In this document: piece after piece, positions 45,552 through 57,264 of the stretch
Layout of the letters: the number at the start of each line of letters is the position of its first letter
How positions within the stretch are numbered: position 1 is the stretch's first letter
NCBI GenBank assembly: GCA_021030915.1
Contig: JAGEMR010000047.1
Span: forward strand, 124,001-188,000
Length of the DNA: 64,000 bases
Reading direction: 5' to 3'
Source of the DNA: Astrothelium macrocarpum
Taxonomy: Eukaryota; Ascomycota; Dothideomycetes; Trypetheliales; Trypetheliaceae
Program-made: the position numbers and the translations under genes
The notes under the pieces: model-generated
What the model was told of the DNA's origin: nothing
Databases searched by the model: none
The model's input: only the letters and a program-made list of their open reading frames with translations

Positions 45552-48500
45552 ATGGCTTCCCCAACCGAAGAGAATGAGCTCAACCTTACACAGATGTGGG
45601 AGCAGGCCCAAATCAGATTCGAACAGAAGACAAAGAAGAGCTTGAAGCGGACCAAGATTCGCAATCTGGATGAAGCAATCGGATTGTTGAACCAGAAGCT
45701 CGAAGTTCAGGACTCAGAGGCTAAAAGCAAATGGCAGCGTGTCAAAGCTTCGGCCACCAATGTTTTAAAGTTCATCGAGCTACTTGGCGGTATTGCAGCG
45801 CAAGGCGCTTCTATAGTCTTTGGCCCAGCAACCATGTGTTTCAATGCAATCCAACTTTTAATGGATATCCCGGCTAAAATTTCCAAATTCTACGACGACA
45901 TCGGACAACTCTTTGAAGAAATTTCGAATTTTCGAATGCAGTTCAAGATTTTCTCCAGGATTGAACAGTTTACGAAGATTGACGTGGACTTGCGCAAATG
46001 TACTCATCAGATCATGATATGCTTTGTTGATATTTGTGCTATTTCGATTGATTACCTGAATCCCTCGAAGTTCAAGCAAATCTTTACTGCGGCCAAGATA
46101 GCACTTTTTGACAACGGTTCCGGAATCCACGTTAAGTTGGAAGAATTTAGAAAGCTTATAGAATACCAGAGTCGAATCTCAGACGGCCTCACACTAGAAA
46201 GTGCTCTCAAATCGGAGAACGGGATTGAGCTCCTCAGAAAGAGCTCGGAAATCAGCAGACAACTAATCGAGGAGAACTCGGAAGAGCTCAGAGCCACTCA
46301 TGATGACGTAAAGGATGTGAAGGAGCTCGTCACCAAGGAGGCAAAAGAACGGAGCAGTATCAGTGAGCAGGCCGAACAAATCAAGCTTATACGCGATAAG
46401 CTTGACATTCCGTTGGACCGAGAACCGGATTCGGAGAAAGAGTTTAGACAGATAAGGCCAAATCGACTCGAAGGCACTGGGGCTTGGCTTAGAGAGATCG
46501 ACAAATACCTTGAGTGGATGGATCCGGATTCAAACACGAACGTCCTACTATTGCTTAGCGGGAGCAGTGGCTCGGGGAAGTCAAACCTCCTTTCAGCAAT
46601 AATAGATGAGCAAAGGAACGTGTATAGCAATCGTGAAGCCGGGTCCAAGAGAATGGTGATCTCTTGTTTCGGCTTTGAGAGAAAGGACAAATCCATTCGA
46701 GAGGGAAAGAATGCACGTCAATCCGTTCTTGCTCTAAAGCTTATGGCGATACAAATTGCGAGTCAAGATGTTGTTTACGCGAAGCTTTTATCCTCGCATC
46801 TTAAAGGTAAGGGCATCTCTTTCTCACAAGAAATGATAGCCCAGAGCCTTGTTCGGGAACTTTTTCCTCCCCCGAAATTAGAACCTGGGCCAGATATGGC
46901 GTACATGCTATTTCTCGATGGTTTAGATCAGCTGGCCCCCGAGGAAGCTTCTCAGCTGGTCAGTGCCCTTCGATTGCTTAAGCCATCCAATTTTCGAGTG
47001 GCCGTCACATTGACGGACACAAGTCCGGAATCTTTGGGGATCTCTCGGGACGAATTCAACTTAATCCCAAACATTCGTGTGGAAGAACATAACGAACCAG
47101 ACATAAAGCGATACATCGAAGTCAAACTCAAGTCATATGAAGACTTCAACAGTGAAGATCCCTCGATATTGCGGATAGCTAATCATGTTCGAGACAATCT
47201 TCCGCAAGTCGCAAGCGGCAATTTTGACAACGTTCAGCAGATTATCGCGAAAGTTCAGAAAGCGGTCTCTAACGATGAAGACATCGATACAATTGAAGGC
47301 CTAGTTAGCAAAAACCATCTCGTAAATAAAGAACTGGCAGCGGAACGTATTGTTGACGAGCTCAACGAATCACTCAATCCCCAGGAAATCGAACAACTCA
47401 ATGAGATCTTAATTTGGACGGTCTATGGTCGTGAATACATGACAGTGGACGAAATGCGGGCAGCCATACTTTTACGCACATCAAAGGCTCCACTTCAAAA
47501 ACTAGAAATTAAGATTAAAGAGAAATATGCAAAGATCATCAAACGTGAAGACAAAAATGACAGCCTTATCTATATGAGGAATGACGAATTGGCAGATTTC
47601 TTGGTAAAAACTCGGCGGCCAGACAAGGGAAGAGAATCCGACGCAGGAAGTGATCCGAGAATTTCAATGACCATCAGTTTCGACAATGTCAAGCTGGGGC
47701 AAGCTCGAAGATTTCTTTGGAAGTTGAATGAGAAGATGACATTCGATGGGCTTGACTTCAGTACGCCCAATAGCGAAGAAGAAGTGAGGACCACAATCAA
47801 CGTCAACCCGGCTGAGGCTTTCCTCACTCTTACGAGGAGATGCCTTGCTATTCTCTTGGAGAACGAAAAAAATGATGTGCTTGGCCGATATGCAGTTTTG
47901 TATCTTCCCCGTCATCTCCGAGATTTGAGAGCAGAAGTTGACATAACTCTTGAAGAGAAAAAAGAAATTGTCGATGACCTCATTAGTGTGCTTCAATCAC
48001 CAGATCGTATTGAGAGAGATCTGAGTGACGAATACCTCGGATCCCGAGCCTGGCATGATGTCGAGATATTTCATACGTGGCTGACCGATTCTGAAGCAAC
48101 CAAAAAACTGAAACGCAAGGACCGTGACTGGTTGAGTAGTGCTGTCTCTGGAGATCGCATGTTAGTGCTACAAGATATCGCAAAGATGATTGCTCGTCAG
48201 TGGCTATGTCGTGCGATCTGGTCTCCGGGACAACTGTATCAGTGGATTGATGAATTTCTTGATCGAGCACAAGCCAACGACAATTGGGTCCAAGGCCCCG
48301 AAAACGGTCAGAGTACCGAAGCTGCGGATAACTCATCTGAAGTTCTTCGGCACATTGAGACTGAAGACGCAGAATCAGGGGCCTCCCGAAGTTCATCAGA
48401 TGAAAGAGAGTCTCTGAACCCTACCGAACGCATCCAACGAGCTCTCGAATGGGCAGAAAAGAAAGCTAAGATTACGGAAAAGAATTCTTTGTGGTACGAG

Positions 48501-50111
48501 CGAGTGGGAGGCACCTATTTGTCGGCTGCCATTTACGATCTCTCCAAAGAGAGCTTTTTAGAGGCTAGAAAACTTCCAAACTCTTCGTGGAGAACATTCG
48601 AAGGTCTTGCAAAAGCATGCGCCGAAAATGACAAGGAAGCAGCTGTTCAGGAGATGGACACCGCGCTTACGATTCTTGGAGCAAAGCAAGATCTCACGGA
48701 AGTTGAAAGAGCTGGTCTTCTTGAAAATCTAAGGACGGCAGCTGCGTGGCAGAGCGAGCTTGGCAACAATGCTGAGGCTATTCGCCGGTTAAGGGAGGCG
48801 ATCAAGTTAGACCCGCGATATTATCAAACTCACGATGAGCTTCTCCGCTTGTACTTGAGAACAGAAAGACAACCCGAAGCGCTCGACTTTTTGAAGAATC
48901 TGAGCGACCAGCCTGGGAATAGTGACGATGAACTCACCGAGCTTGGATCCATGTTTTTGGTATTTTCATCCTGGTACAGGCCTCTCGACTACTTTGAAAC
49001 AATCTTCCAGGTTGTCCAACATGACGATTGGTCAGCAGTCGTCTTGGAGACTTTAGGAAATACACTCAAGGCACTACAAAATCGAAAGGCTGATGATGAA
49101 GTCGTGAATCTACTCCTCTGCCATGGAGCTGCGTTGGCTCGGTTTGGAACTGCTGAGAAGGGGCTCGAGACCGCTGTATCGCAATGGACGGAATGTTACG
49201 AATCAGGCTTGAAATCGAACAACTCCCGTACTGTTGAAAATGGCCGTCGAGCTGTCGATTTTTTGTTTAATTACCACTTTACCAATGCACGGGCGATGTT
49301 GGACGCTGCTGGTGATCTTCAAGCTCACGCCGCGAAGGTAGAAGACTTAATGAACAACGTCAGCACTTTGCTCAAGGACAATATTTCCGTTAATGTTCAT
49401 AATTTGGATGGTCTTCGGTTCCTGCATGGCAGTTTTTGCCGTCTCGTCGGTGACAGAGAAAAGGCAAAGAAGCTGCTCTTGAATCAGATGAAATCCGGTC
49501 TGGATGTTCTGTCCGATGACGACCCGGAAAACGATACCTGGGGATATTCCCGCATGGGCAATGTCCTGGCACACATAGGGGATGATTTGAATGCCCTAAG
49601 CGCGTGGTCCCTTCGGGGTCCACGTGAAAGATATGCGAAAGAGGGTGACACAATGAAAGATCAAAGCGCCCCTGTGTCCGAAGAACACAATGACGAATCA
49701 GATGCTACAGAGCATGTAGAAGCCGGGTACTCGAGATTTTATTGTGACGGACTGTGCGGTACTTTATTGACCTGGTCTGCCAGCCTCTGGTTTTGCAATG
49801 TGTGTCAAGATGTGCAGTTCGAAGACTCATGCTTCACGAAGCTCAAAAACGGTACATTCGAGCGTTTGGTATGCAGCGCGGACCACGATTTCCTGCGGGT
49901 TCCATCGTGGACTGATGAGTTTCGCGCTACTGGTAAAGATCATGTACGCGTCGGCGGCCAACTTGTCGACGGGCGGCGTGTTGGGGGTGAGATTGTGCCC
50001 GTGAATACTTGGTTGGATTCGATCAGAGAGGAATGGGGCTTCGAAAAGCCTGCAAAAGATACGCCGGCCGTGGGTGAGAAGATGGAAAATGCAGGATCGG
50101 AACCTGTCTAA
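45552..50111 (+). CDS. STAND (NLR-like) P-loop NTPase: Goodbye-type N-terminus, TPR-like repeats, ZZ-like zinc finger
   Basis: A single-exon 1519-residue ORF. Residues about 10-200 (MWEQAQIRFEQKTKKSLKRT, then ELLGGIAAQGASIVFGPATM) match the helical Goodbye-type domain found at the N-terminus of fungal STAND proteins. The NACHT/P-loop module has Walker A GSSGSGKSN (about 337-345) and Walker B AYMLFLDGLDQL (about 449-460), with a helical winged region after it. Helical repeats of TPR type follow (NAEAIRRLREAIKLDPRYYQ at about 1075, QPEALDFLKNL). The C-terminus has a Cys cluster, FYCDGLCG...WFCNVCQDVQFEDSC (about 1395-1425), like a ZZ zinc finger. Proteins of this build act as intracellular non-self sensors; no ligand is known here. 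The absence of introns over 4.5 kb is notable. ATG 45552 is preceded by A/C-rich CCAACC. Confidence 0.85.
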   Translation: MASPTEENELNLTQMWEQAQIRFEQKTKKSLKRTKIRNLDEAIGLLNQKLEVQDSEAKSKWQRVKASATNVLKFIELLGGIAAQGASIVFGPATMCFNAIQLLMDIPAKISKFYDDIGQLFEEISNFRMQFKIFSRIEQFTKIDVDLRKCTHQIMICFVDICAISIDYLNPSKFKQIFTAAKIALFDNGSGIHVKLEEFRKLIEYQSRISDGLTLESALKSENGIELLRKSSEISRQLIEENSEELRATHDDVKDVKELVTKEAKERSSISEQAEQIKLIRDKLDIPLDREPDSEKEFRQIRPNRLEGTGAWLREIDKYLEWMDPDSNTNVLLLLSGSSGSGKSNLLSAIIDEQRNVYSNREAGSKRMVISCFGFERKDKSIREGKNARQSVLALKLMAIQIASQDVVYAKLLSSHLKGKGISFSQEMIAQSLVRELFPPPKLEPGPDMAYMLFLDGLDQLAPEEASQLVSALRLLKPSNFRVAVTLTDTSPESLGISRDEFNLIPNIRVEEHNEPDIKRYIEVKLKSYEDFNSEDPSILRIANHVRDNLPQVASGNFDNVQQIIAKVQKAVSNDEDIDTIEGLVSKNHLVNKELAAERIVDELNESLNPQEIEQLNEILIWTVYGREYMTVDEMRAAILLRTSKAPLQKLEIKIKEKYAKIIKREDKNDSLIYMRNDELADFLVKTRRPDKGRESDAGSDPRISMTISFDNVKLGQARRFLWKLNEKMTFDGLDFSTPNSEEEVRTTINVNPAEAFLTLTRRCLAILLENEKNDVLGRYAVLYLPRHLRDLRAEVDITLEEKKEIVDDLISVLQSPDRIERDLSDEYLGSRAWHDVEIFHTWLTDSEATKKLKRKDRDWLSSAVSGDRMLVLQDIAKMIARQWLCRAIWSPGQLYQWIDEFLDRAQANDNWVQGPENGQSTEAADNSSEVLRHIETEDAESGASRSSSDERESLNPTERIQRALEWAEKKAKITEKNSLWYERVGGTYLSAAIYDLSKESFLEARKLPNSSWRTFEGLAKACAENDKEAAVQEMDTALTILGAKQDLTEVERAGLLENLRTAAAWQSELGNNAEAIRRLREAIKLDPRYYQTHDELLRLYLRTERQPEALDFLKNLSDQPGNSDDELTELGSMFLVFSSWYRPLDYFETIFQVVQHDDWSAVVLETLGNTLKALQNRKADDEVVNLLLCHGAALARFGTAEKGLETAVSQWTECYESGLKSNNSRTVENGRRAVDFLFNYHFTNARAMLDAAGDLQAHAAKVEDLMNNVSTLLKDNISVNVHNLDGLRFLHGSFCRLVGDREKAKKLLLNQMKSGLDVLSDDDPENDTWGYSRMGNVLAHIGDDLNALSAWSLRGPRERYAKEGDTMKDQSAPVSEEHNDESDATEHVEAGYSRFYCDGLCGTLLTWSASLWFCNVCQDVQFEDSCFTKLKNGTFERLVCSADHDFLRVPSWTDEFRATGKDHVRVGGQLVDGRRVGGEIVPVNTWLDSIREEWGFEKPAKDTPAVGEKMENAGSEPV

Positions 50112-51924
50112 TTCGTGCTAAGGTTTCTGAGCAAGACCACTAGAGCAGCTGGTACCGTAATGTTTTCATAATCCTTCGTATTTATTTAGTGGCACTGTTA
50201 TGCAGTTGTGTTGAAATAATGAAATGCTCCTCGTCCTATTCTCTGTGACGATGTTCTCAATATCGGCAATTTGAGTTCGCGTATTCATCTCTCAGCGCTT
50301 TCGCCAATCATGCTGGTCGTAAGTCGAAACGAGCTTCCTGGTCTCAGTTGCATCTTCGGCATTGACAGACCTTCTTTTGACTGATGTTCCGTATGTTTGT
50401 CAAACTTTCAGCCTTTCCCGGATTTCTCGAGACACGAAGGTAAAAGGTAGTGCTTCGGGGCTTGGAAGACCTCAGCAGAAGGCTCGGTCGTCACATTAAG
50501 AGGCCTTGCTGCCTCTTTGTAGGTTGGAGCTTTGAAACCAAATATTTCTGCCGACCACTGTTATTATTCAAGACATGCATTTGCCGTGAGGACTTTAGGG
50601 AGATCTTACAGTACAAGATGTCCAGCGCTGTCAGGATACTTTTCATGGAATTGCTGGATTGTATGCTCACCAGCTCCGCTTACGTCAACCATAAATGGAT
50701 TTGAATTGTCTTGATACTCAAAGTTCAATTCCTTGGGAACGGAGTCTAGAGGGTCTTGAGCAACGCGGGGGCCACCTGGTGCGCTGTCTCAAGTCGTCCA
50801 CAACTTGAACCAACTTAGGTTCTCACTCCTGTCTTCCCATCTGTCTTCACCTATCTGCTCGCCACACCCATTTACCTCCCCGCCGCACTGATTGCCATCA
50901 GCATGAGATCGATGCATAGCTCTGGTGCGCTGCCATGGAACTCTCGACCATGCGATGTAGCGATCAGCTCTCCTCTGCAAGCCGTGCCCACTAGAAATCT
51001 GCAATGTCAGGAAAGCCGACACTGGCCCCTAAGCTGAAAAATGTCACTCCTGAGGTAATACCGAACGGGCGAAACTGATGAGAGATAGCGAGAAAAAAAT
51101 TCTACCCTGTATGTGTTAGGGAGACCCTCAATCACAATCCTTGACGAAGCTCTCAAAACGGTTCCTCGGATTATAAATCTACACATGGGATTGGTCGAAA
51201 TATCGTCTTATTCTGCCCAGAATGTAAGAGAGACTAGCATTTCCTATTAAAAACATGAAAGGGTCATCGAAATTGGCTTGAACAGATAAATGCAGCATCT
51301 TGACACTGTCGCAAATGAGCGCAGTGGAACAGAAGGGCAAAACGGCAGACTCCACGAGTGGTTCGGCATATGGACGGTAGGGTTGAAGAGGCAGGCAAGA
51401 TGGTATGCACGAAGGCAAGAAAGGCATTAGCCGACACAAGTGGTTCGACACAAAAGGAAAGAAAGGACAAGGTCGACAGGGTGGCAAGCAAGAAGGCGGC
51501 CAAGGTAGCAGACTCTACAAGTTGCTCGATTCCCTCTGTCCTTCTGATTTCTGCACTCTTTCTTGTGAAATGGTTATTTGACCGAGGAGTATCTTAACAC
51601 TTCAGCCCACGACTTGAAAGCGCTCGAACCAGTAGTCTTCACGACGACGAGAATCTATTCTCTTACGTGAAAGCAGCATCTCGCGACTACGTTCGCACAA
51701 ACATATGGATCTCATGCAAGGCGGAACAAGCTAAACACTGATGGCATTGGTAAGGTGACGTCAGTGAACTATACATGAGTGAGAAAGCTCTACTCCAGCA
51801 GAGCTTGCTGTGAAGCTTGGATACACATTAGCCTGTTCGGCTAGGAATAACCACGAATGCATCGCACCTCTGCATCCTTAGAAGCGAGTTCTAACTAGCA
51901 TAAGAATGCTACCTCTCAATTATC
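50112..51924. other. Intergenic region with one doubtful small ORF
   Basis: About 1.8 kb. Only a 75-codon ORF at 51370-51597 stands out; its product is Lys-rich with a hydrophobic C-terminus (VLLISALFLVKWLF). No other feature is recognised. Confidence 0.4.
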
Positions 51925-54501
51925 TCAAGGCATCCCCGTTAAGCCTCTGCTCCTCCGCTCTTGAAATTGCCTCCCGCCGAATTCCGCGATCTGAGTTTTC
52001 TTTTGCCTGTGCGAAACCTCGAAGAATTCCTGAAAGTCCAAAGTCTCATTAGCAATTGTCTCGACATGATGATAACGCAGAGCACCACGTCGGCGCTGGG
52101 TATTTAGAGCAATAGATTCAGCGATCGATAAGACGTTCCGAATTTGACGTCCATTCAACTCCCATTCCTGTATGTCGTCGAGTTTATCCCGGAGCTCGGC
52201 TTTTGCCTCCACTTCTCTCCGATCCAGTCGATCTATGAATCTCTCCCAAATATGCCGTCGCTTCTCGGAAGTTAGAGTATCGTACTTGACAGCAATATGA
52301 ATACGAGACTGGAAAGCAAGATCTATAGTCTCGACCCGGTTTGTCGTCATGAACATAATTCCCTGGAAATACTCGAGCATTCGGAGAAAGACTAGAGGCA
52401 AAGTTAGGATAGCGTTCATGTCGATCTACATGCGACAGGTCTCGAAGAATACGTACTCGACACGAGACCGTTTCTTCCTAAATCTTCGTAGGATCGTTTC
52501 TCTAAGAGAACATCTGCCTCGTCAAGCAGTAGAATTGCATCCCACCGAGCCGCCAGATAAAACGCCTGACGTAGCCAATCCACGACATCCATGCTCCCTT
52601 CTGTGAGCTCTCCAATATTGATGGGAAAGAGCGGCTTTTTCGTGTACTCGGCGACAGTTTCCGCTGTCAATGTCTTTCCGACTCCTGGAGGCCCATGAAG
52701 CACAATGACCAGGCCCTTTGAGCATAGTGAGTAGCAGTCGATCTCAAACAAAACGTGACGGGATATAACTTACTTTTCCTTTATCTGGGATGAGGTCTTT
52801 GACAATATGATCTGAGTTCTTCTTGTGCCGTTCTACGAGACTGCAAATTGTCGCCTTCTTAGCTTTGTCAAGCTCGAGATGATTGATTGAATCCGTTTCC
52901 CACTTGACCTCGGCCAATCGGGAGACTTCAGCTTCAAACATTCGGTAAGTTTTCAATCCGTAACATCTCACTGTTGGAGGGCACAGCTGAGCTTGTAGGT
53001 CATTAAAATCCCTCTCTGCGTCGAAGTCATCAAATTCGGTGTACTCGTCTAGAAAGCCAACAGTCATGACGGGAGCTTCATCGTAGTACCGTCTGGACTG
53101 CGCGGAATCCCCCATAATTCGAGACTTCTCAATCACAGGTGGATTGACGAGTGGTGGGGGATTTTTATCCCTGCGAATGTTTCCGGGTGGGTACGCATTT
53201 GGACTTTCGTCGACAACGACTCTTTCATGAGTCTGTGATATATAGTGTCAGTGCTTTGAAGATAGGTAGGCATTCTTCGAACCCACAGTTACAGCGTCCG
53301 AGCCGTCTTGCACGGTCATTGGGCCGTTGTAGAGATAGCAAGATGGCGGCCCGGATACAAGCTTTTTCCATATGCGGCCATTATGCTGCTGAGATCGACA
53401 AAAGGCCGAGATTACATCGTTTGAGCCTCCTCCATAATATTTCAGTGGATAAAACGGGAGCGCAGTAACGTCGCAGGTGCCATTGAACTTTCGTATTGAC
53501 TTGGTCACCAAATACCGCTGAAAGGTCTCACTCGCGGTATCCCATCCAATGGACCACATGTCGACGCAAAATCTTGGAAAACTCCCCTCATAGATACCGC
53601 GTGAATCCGTTCGATAGTCAACTGCAGCCAGTATTCTCAGGCACGGTAAGCGTGATTCGTCCAAAGTATATATGCACTCTCCAGGTTTGAAGATTGCCCA
53701 AAGTGAGGTGTAGTCTACGATATTCTTCGAAACAAGTTCCCGAATCATTTGGTGCTCTCCACGAATGTATTTATCGTAAATGTACTGTAGACAATCTATA
53801 TCGTTGCCTGCTATTTCAGGCTTTTGCCGAGCCAATTTGCAGATATCATCCATGTAGAAGAATAATGGCGCGTATGGCTGTTTCATTGCGATCTTGGTTG
53901 ACTCCATTCTTATGCCGGGGTATGTTGGAATCACCCGGCGAAAAAGGTCAAGCAACCCAGGCGAAAGCAGAATCAGCTCTTCCTTCTCTTCGTCTTCGTG
54001 ACCAGGTAGGGGTGGAATCAACGGTCTTTTTTTGGTTTTGACAATAACCACGGCAAATTTCCCGTAGTGAGTCCGAAAAGGGTCAAAAGGATCCCTGCTG
54101 AGCGAGCTCTGCCACTCGGTCGCTTTAACGAGTTGCATGCCGTCGTCATCCAGAATCGCGTATCCAAGACGAGATGGCCCATCTGAAGATTCTGCAGGGG
54201 TCTGGGCAGGAGCCTCTGACACGGATTCAGCTTCGTTGCTATCTCCATCCACAGACACACTTTGCCGACCAGCAGTGGGGTTACACTGATTATGTTGCAA
54301 GATAATGTGAAGTTGAACCTTGAATTCAGACTCGCACTTTGGACATGTAGTGCTCAAAACTTTTTGCTCAGGCTCCTCGCAGGCCATTAGAACAGAGTTT
54401 TCTGTTCCAGTCGCAGTTTCGGATATACTGGCGGTCTCTTCAGCATCTTCAGGGGATTTGCCATTGGATTCGGCATTCTCAGAACCTTCTTTTACTTCCA
54501 T
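51925..54501 (-). CDS. AAA+ ATPase of the fungal DUF7025-type family
   Basis: Four exons, 54501-53287, 53232-52774, 52715-52457 and 52391-51925, encode 799 residues. The acidic N-terminus includes a CPKCESEFKVQLHIILQH zinc-finger-like element (about 55-72). The middle (about 180-430) has the block typical of this family: YMDDICKLARQKPEIAG, YTSLWAIFKPGECIYTLDES and FYPLKYYGGGSNDV. The AAA core has Walker A HGPPGVGKTLTAETVAEYTK (about 560-580), Walker B AILLLDEADVLLEKR (about 620-635), sensor 1 MFMTTNR and the arginine-finger-like AFQSRIHIAVKY. Relatives in filamentous fungi are numerous, mostly unstudied, and often near HET/NLR genes. ATG 54501 is the first in-frame ATG. Substrate and localisation unknown. 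Confidence 0.88.
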
Positions 54502-55243
54502 GCTCTCTTGAACCAAGCTCACCGGTGCGCGCCGAGTCTGCTCCGTTTTCCGATGCGCAATCTTCTCGCTCAGGGGGCTCCCCTTTAAGACTCGATGACG
54601 AATGTTGCAAAAGGAATGTTCGTTGGTTTTTTACTCTAGAATGTCGTTTGGAAGATATCAAATGCCAAGGAAAATGAATACTGTAGACAGGGCTAAGATT
54701 GCACTCAGATTTGATGATAGGGCTGAGAATCTCTGAGTCATGGCATTTGGAATTACAATGAGAGACACTACAAGAGCTTTCGCGAAATTTGCTAGCTGTG
54801 ATCTATTTATGCGCTGAGCGAGTGGTTTGAACTTGGAGGAGAAAGGAGGATGTACACGCCTTGTAGATGTGCGTAAAGGATTTAGGCTACAGCGGTAGCT
54901 GCGCCACAGGACATCTTACAATACGCCACAATTGTTCCCAGCTAACCCAAGTAGAGCTTTGAAAAAAATTGATTGACATTGAAATGATCAGCATGCTGAG
55001 CCTACTCAGATGAAGATACTACAGTTATTCGCTGGAACGCTGTGTTGATGGATAGAGATCAAATGTTGTTGAGGTGTAGCGCATTGTAGGAGGTCTTGTG
55101 CAGCGTGGGGGGGGCGAAGCTGAACCCTCAAATCGCTGTTTAAAAATAAAAGCTATATCATGCAAGGCAGCGATCCCAAGGCTATAGCTCCGCGCTGACC
55201 TCAACCTCCAACTTTAAACTGGGACTCTCCTGCCAGGATTACG
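54502..55243. promoter_or_regulatory. Divergent region between AAA+ ATPase and STAND-like gene
   Basis: About 740 bp between two start codons, presumably holding both promoters. A GGGGGGG run lies near 55108-55114. No other feature is seen. Confidence 0.35.
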
Positions 55244-57079
55244 ATGGCTCTCGTTGACCAGATTCTCAGGCGACAGTCAACGGATGAAGCCCTGGAACAC
55301 CTTAGAGAACTACCTCTTACCACAGCTTGGTATACTTCTGGTGCAGATTTCTGGTGAGCAATATCAACAGCAGAACGCAAGCAAGGACTTATTAAAAGTT
55401 TCTATGCACCTGCACGGGAAGCTTGTGTGAAGGCATTCGAACACCTGGAGAAACTGAATTTGCAGGAAGATGAACTCAAGCTCCTCAAAGATCCTCCAAA
55501 ACCGGGCGAGCTTGTGGCAAGATTGGAAGAGATCGCAAGGGAATTAGAAAAGCGGAACCGTCGATCGATTCTTGCTCGACGCTCGGAAAAGTTTTTTAAC
55601 GGCTTCTGTAGCTTCGCGAACAAAACTTCCAGCATCATCATGTTGCTGCTTCCACAATCTCCAGAGTATACTGTAACTTTCGGAATGCTGTTTCTACTCT
55701 TTAGTGTTAGTGAGGAACCCCTAAATAGCTGTAACGACGCTAATGTTGAGCAGACGGTAGTCACGAAGAAAGAACGTGAAGATTCCCTGCTGGAGCATAT
55801 TGAAAACATTGCGGCTCAATTACCGCTTACGGAATTCTATACATCGGTTTTCCCAACAAATCAGATGAAGGAATGTGTTGTAAGAATATACGTCTATATA
55901 ATGAAGTTGCTGGACGAAGCACTGGCGTACTATCGTAGCGGCAAGCTAGGTATGTTTTGGTTGCCAGTTGTAGAGTCTCGCCAATGCTCATGTAGCAGTT
56001 AGGAAAGCTGGTAGATGCGATCTTCCAGGCTGAAGGGAAGTTCGACGCCCACGTAAAGAATATTCAACGTGAAGTGCAGAGAATGCATGATCTCAAAGAT
56101 GCGGGCCATATTGCCCAGAATGCTGATATGATGAAAATAGTCTCGAACACAAGCCAAGGTGTGTGATATAGCTTCGCCAAACCGATGCTCTCCGAGATAT
56201 ACTGATAGGACTCAAGTTGTTGTAAGGATGTACGAAAATTTTGAATGCCGGGCTAATGCAATCGGATCAAGTTTGGAGATAATGAATTCGAAGGTCGACA
56301 ACCTCTCGGCCCAAACAAAAAGTAAGTACCTTCTCCGGTCTAAGAAATAGCTATTCTAACTGGATTTAGTGCTGCTGGAGTTTGAGATGGTCAAATATTC
56401 CAGAGAACTGCAAGATCTCATACTCCTTGACGGTCAAGATACCTTGGAAGATCTGGAGGGGTATACGAGTCGGTCATACCGACTCTCCCCGAAAGACCAC
56501 TGGGAAAATAATGGGATTTTGGAAGATCTTCGCGAGTGGTCAGATGAAGGCCGCAAGAGTTTACTATGGGTTGGAGGCTATTCTGGCGACCGTGATAGCT
56601 GGGTATCTGAGCTTTCGGTCGACATGATCAACGCCCTCAAGCCGCAACCACTAACCTTACTATATGTCTTTTGCGAACAAAAAAGCAATGCAGCCTTGTC
56701 GCCTATTGCATTGATCCGCAAGCTCCTGTTGCAGTTATTGGAATTGCACCCTGAGATTCCATATACGAGTCCTGAGACTTGGAGTACTCGGCGCATTAAG
56801 AAGGCGTTGTCCTTTGCACAGGTATGGGACACCTTCCAGAGGACTACGGAAAGGCTAAGCAACGTCTTTGTGATTGTTGATCGCATTGAGGAATGTGAGG
56901 CAAATAATGACGCAGACGTTGTGAATGACTTATTACCTACTTTGATTGCATGGGCCGCCAAAAAGGACAATGTTAGCGTTGTAGTGACAAGCATGTCAAA
57001 CCCTCCTGACGAGGTCTGCGAGCTTCCGGTATTCGCGCGTTACATCGACACATCGAAGAAAGCGACGAAAAGATCATGA
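55244..57079 (+). CDS. DUF7708-like STAND protein with degenerate P-loop
   Basis: Five exons, 55244-55353, 55399-55949, 56003-56158, 56217-56321 and 56370-57079, encode 543 residues. The N-terminal helical region (residues about 35-250) is of the kind placed before NACHT domains in fungal NLRs: LLKDPPKPGELVARLEEIAR, FGMLFLLFSV, LLEHIENIAAQLPLTEFYTS. A NACHT-like module starts near 340. In place of a Walker A sequence it reads LLWVGGYSGDRDSWVSEL, lacking the catalytic Lys. Walker B survives as NVFVIVDRIEECE. The protein ends shortly afterwards with no repeat domain. It may be a truncated or regulatory NLR that does not hydrolyse ATP. Exon 4 relies on a CTCAAG acceptor preceded by a TACTGAT branch site, the only choice that keeps frame. 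Confidence 0.72.
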
Positions 57080-57264
57080 AGTCCCCTTTGGGCTGCCGCT
57101 CCATGAGCAGTTGAGCAGTGCTTATCTAGAAGTAATTAAGATTTGTTGTACAATTTTGGCTTTCATTGATAGGCAGGTTGTGAGAAATCGAACACTGGGT
57201 TAGGATTACAGCTGAATTCTGGGAATTATTATAGATTGATCTGTCTTGCTTCTTTCGTTTGGGG

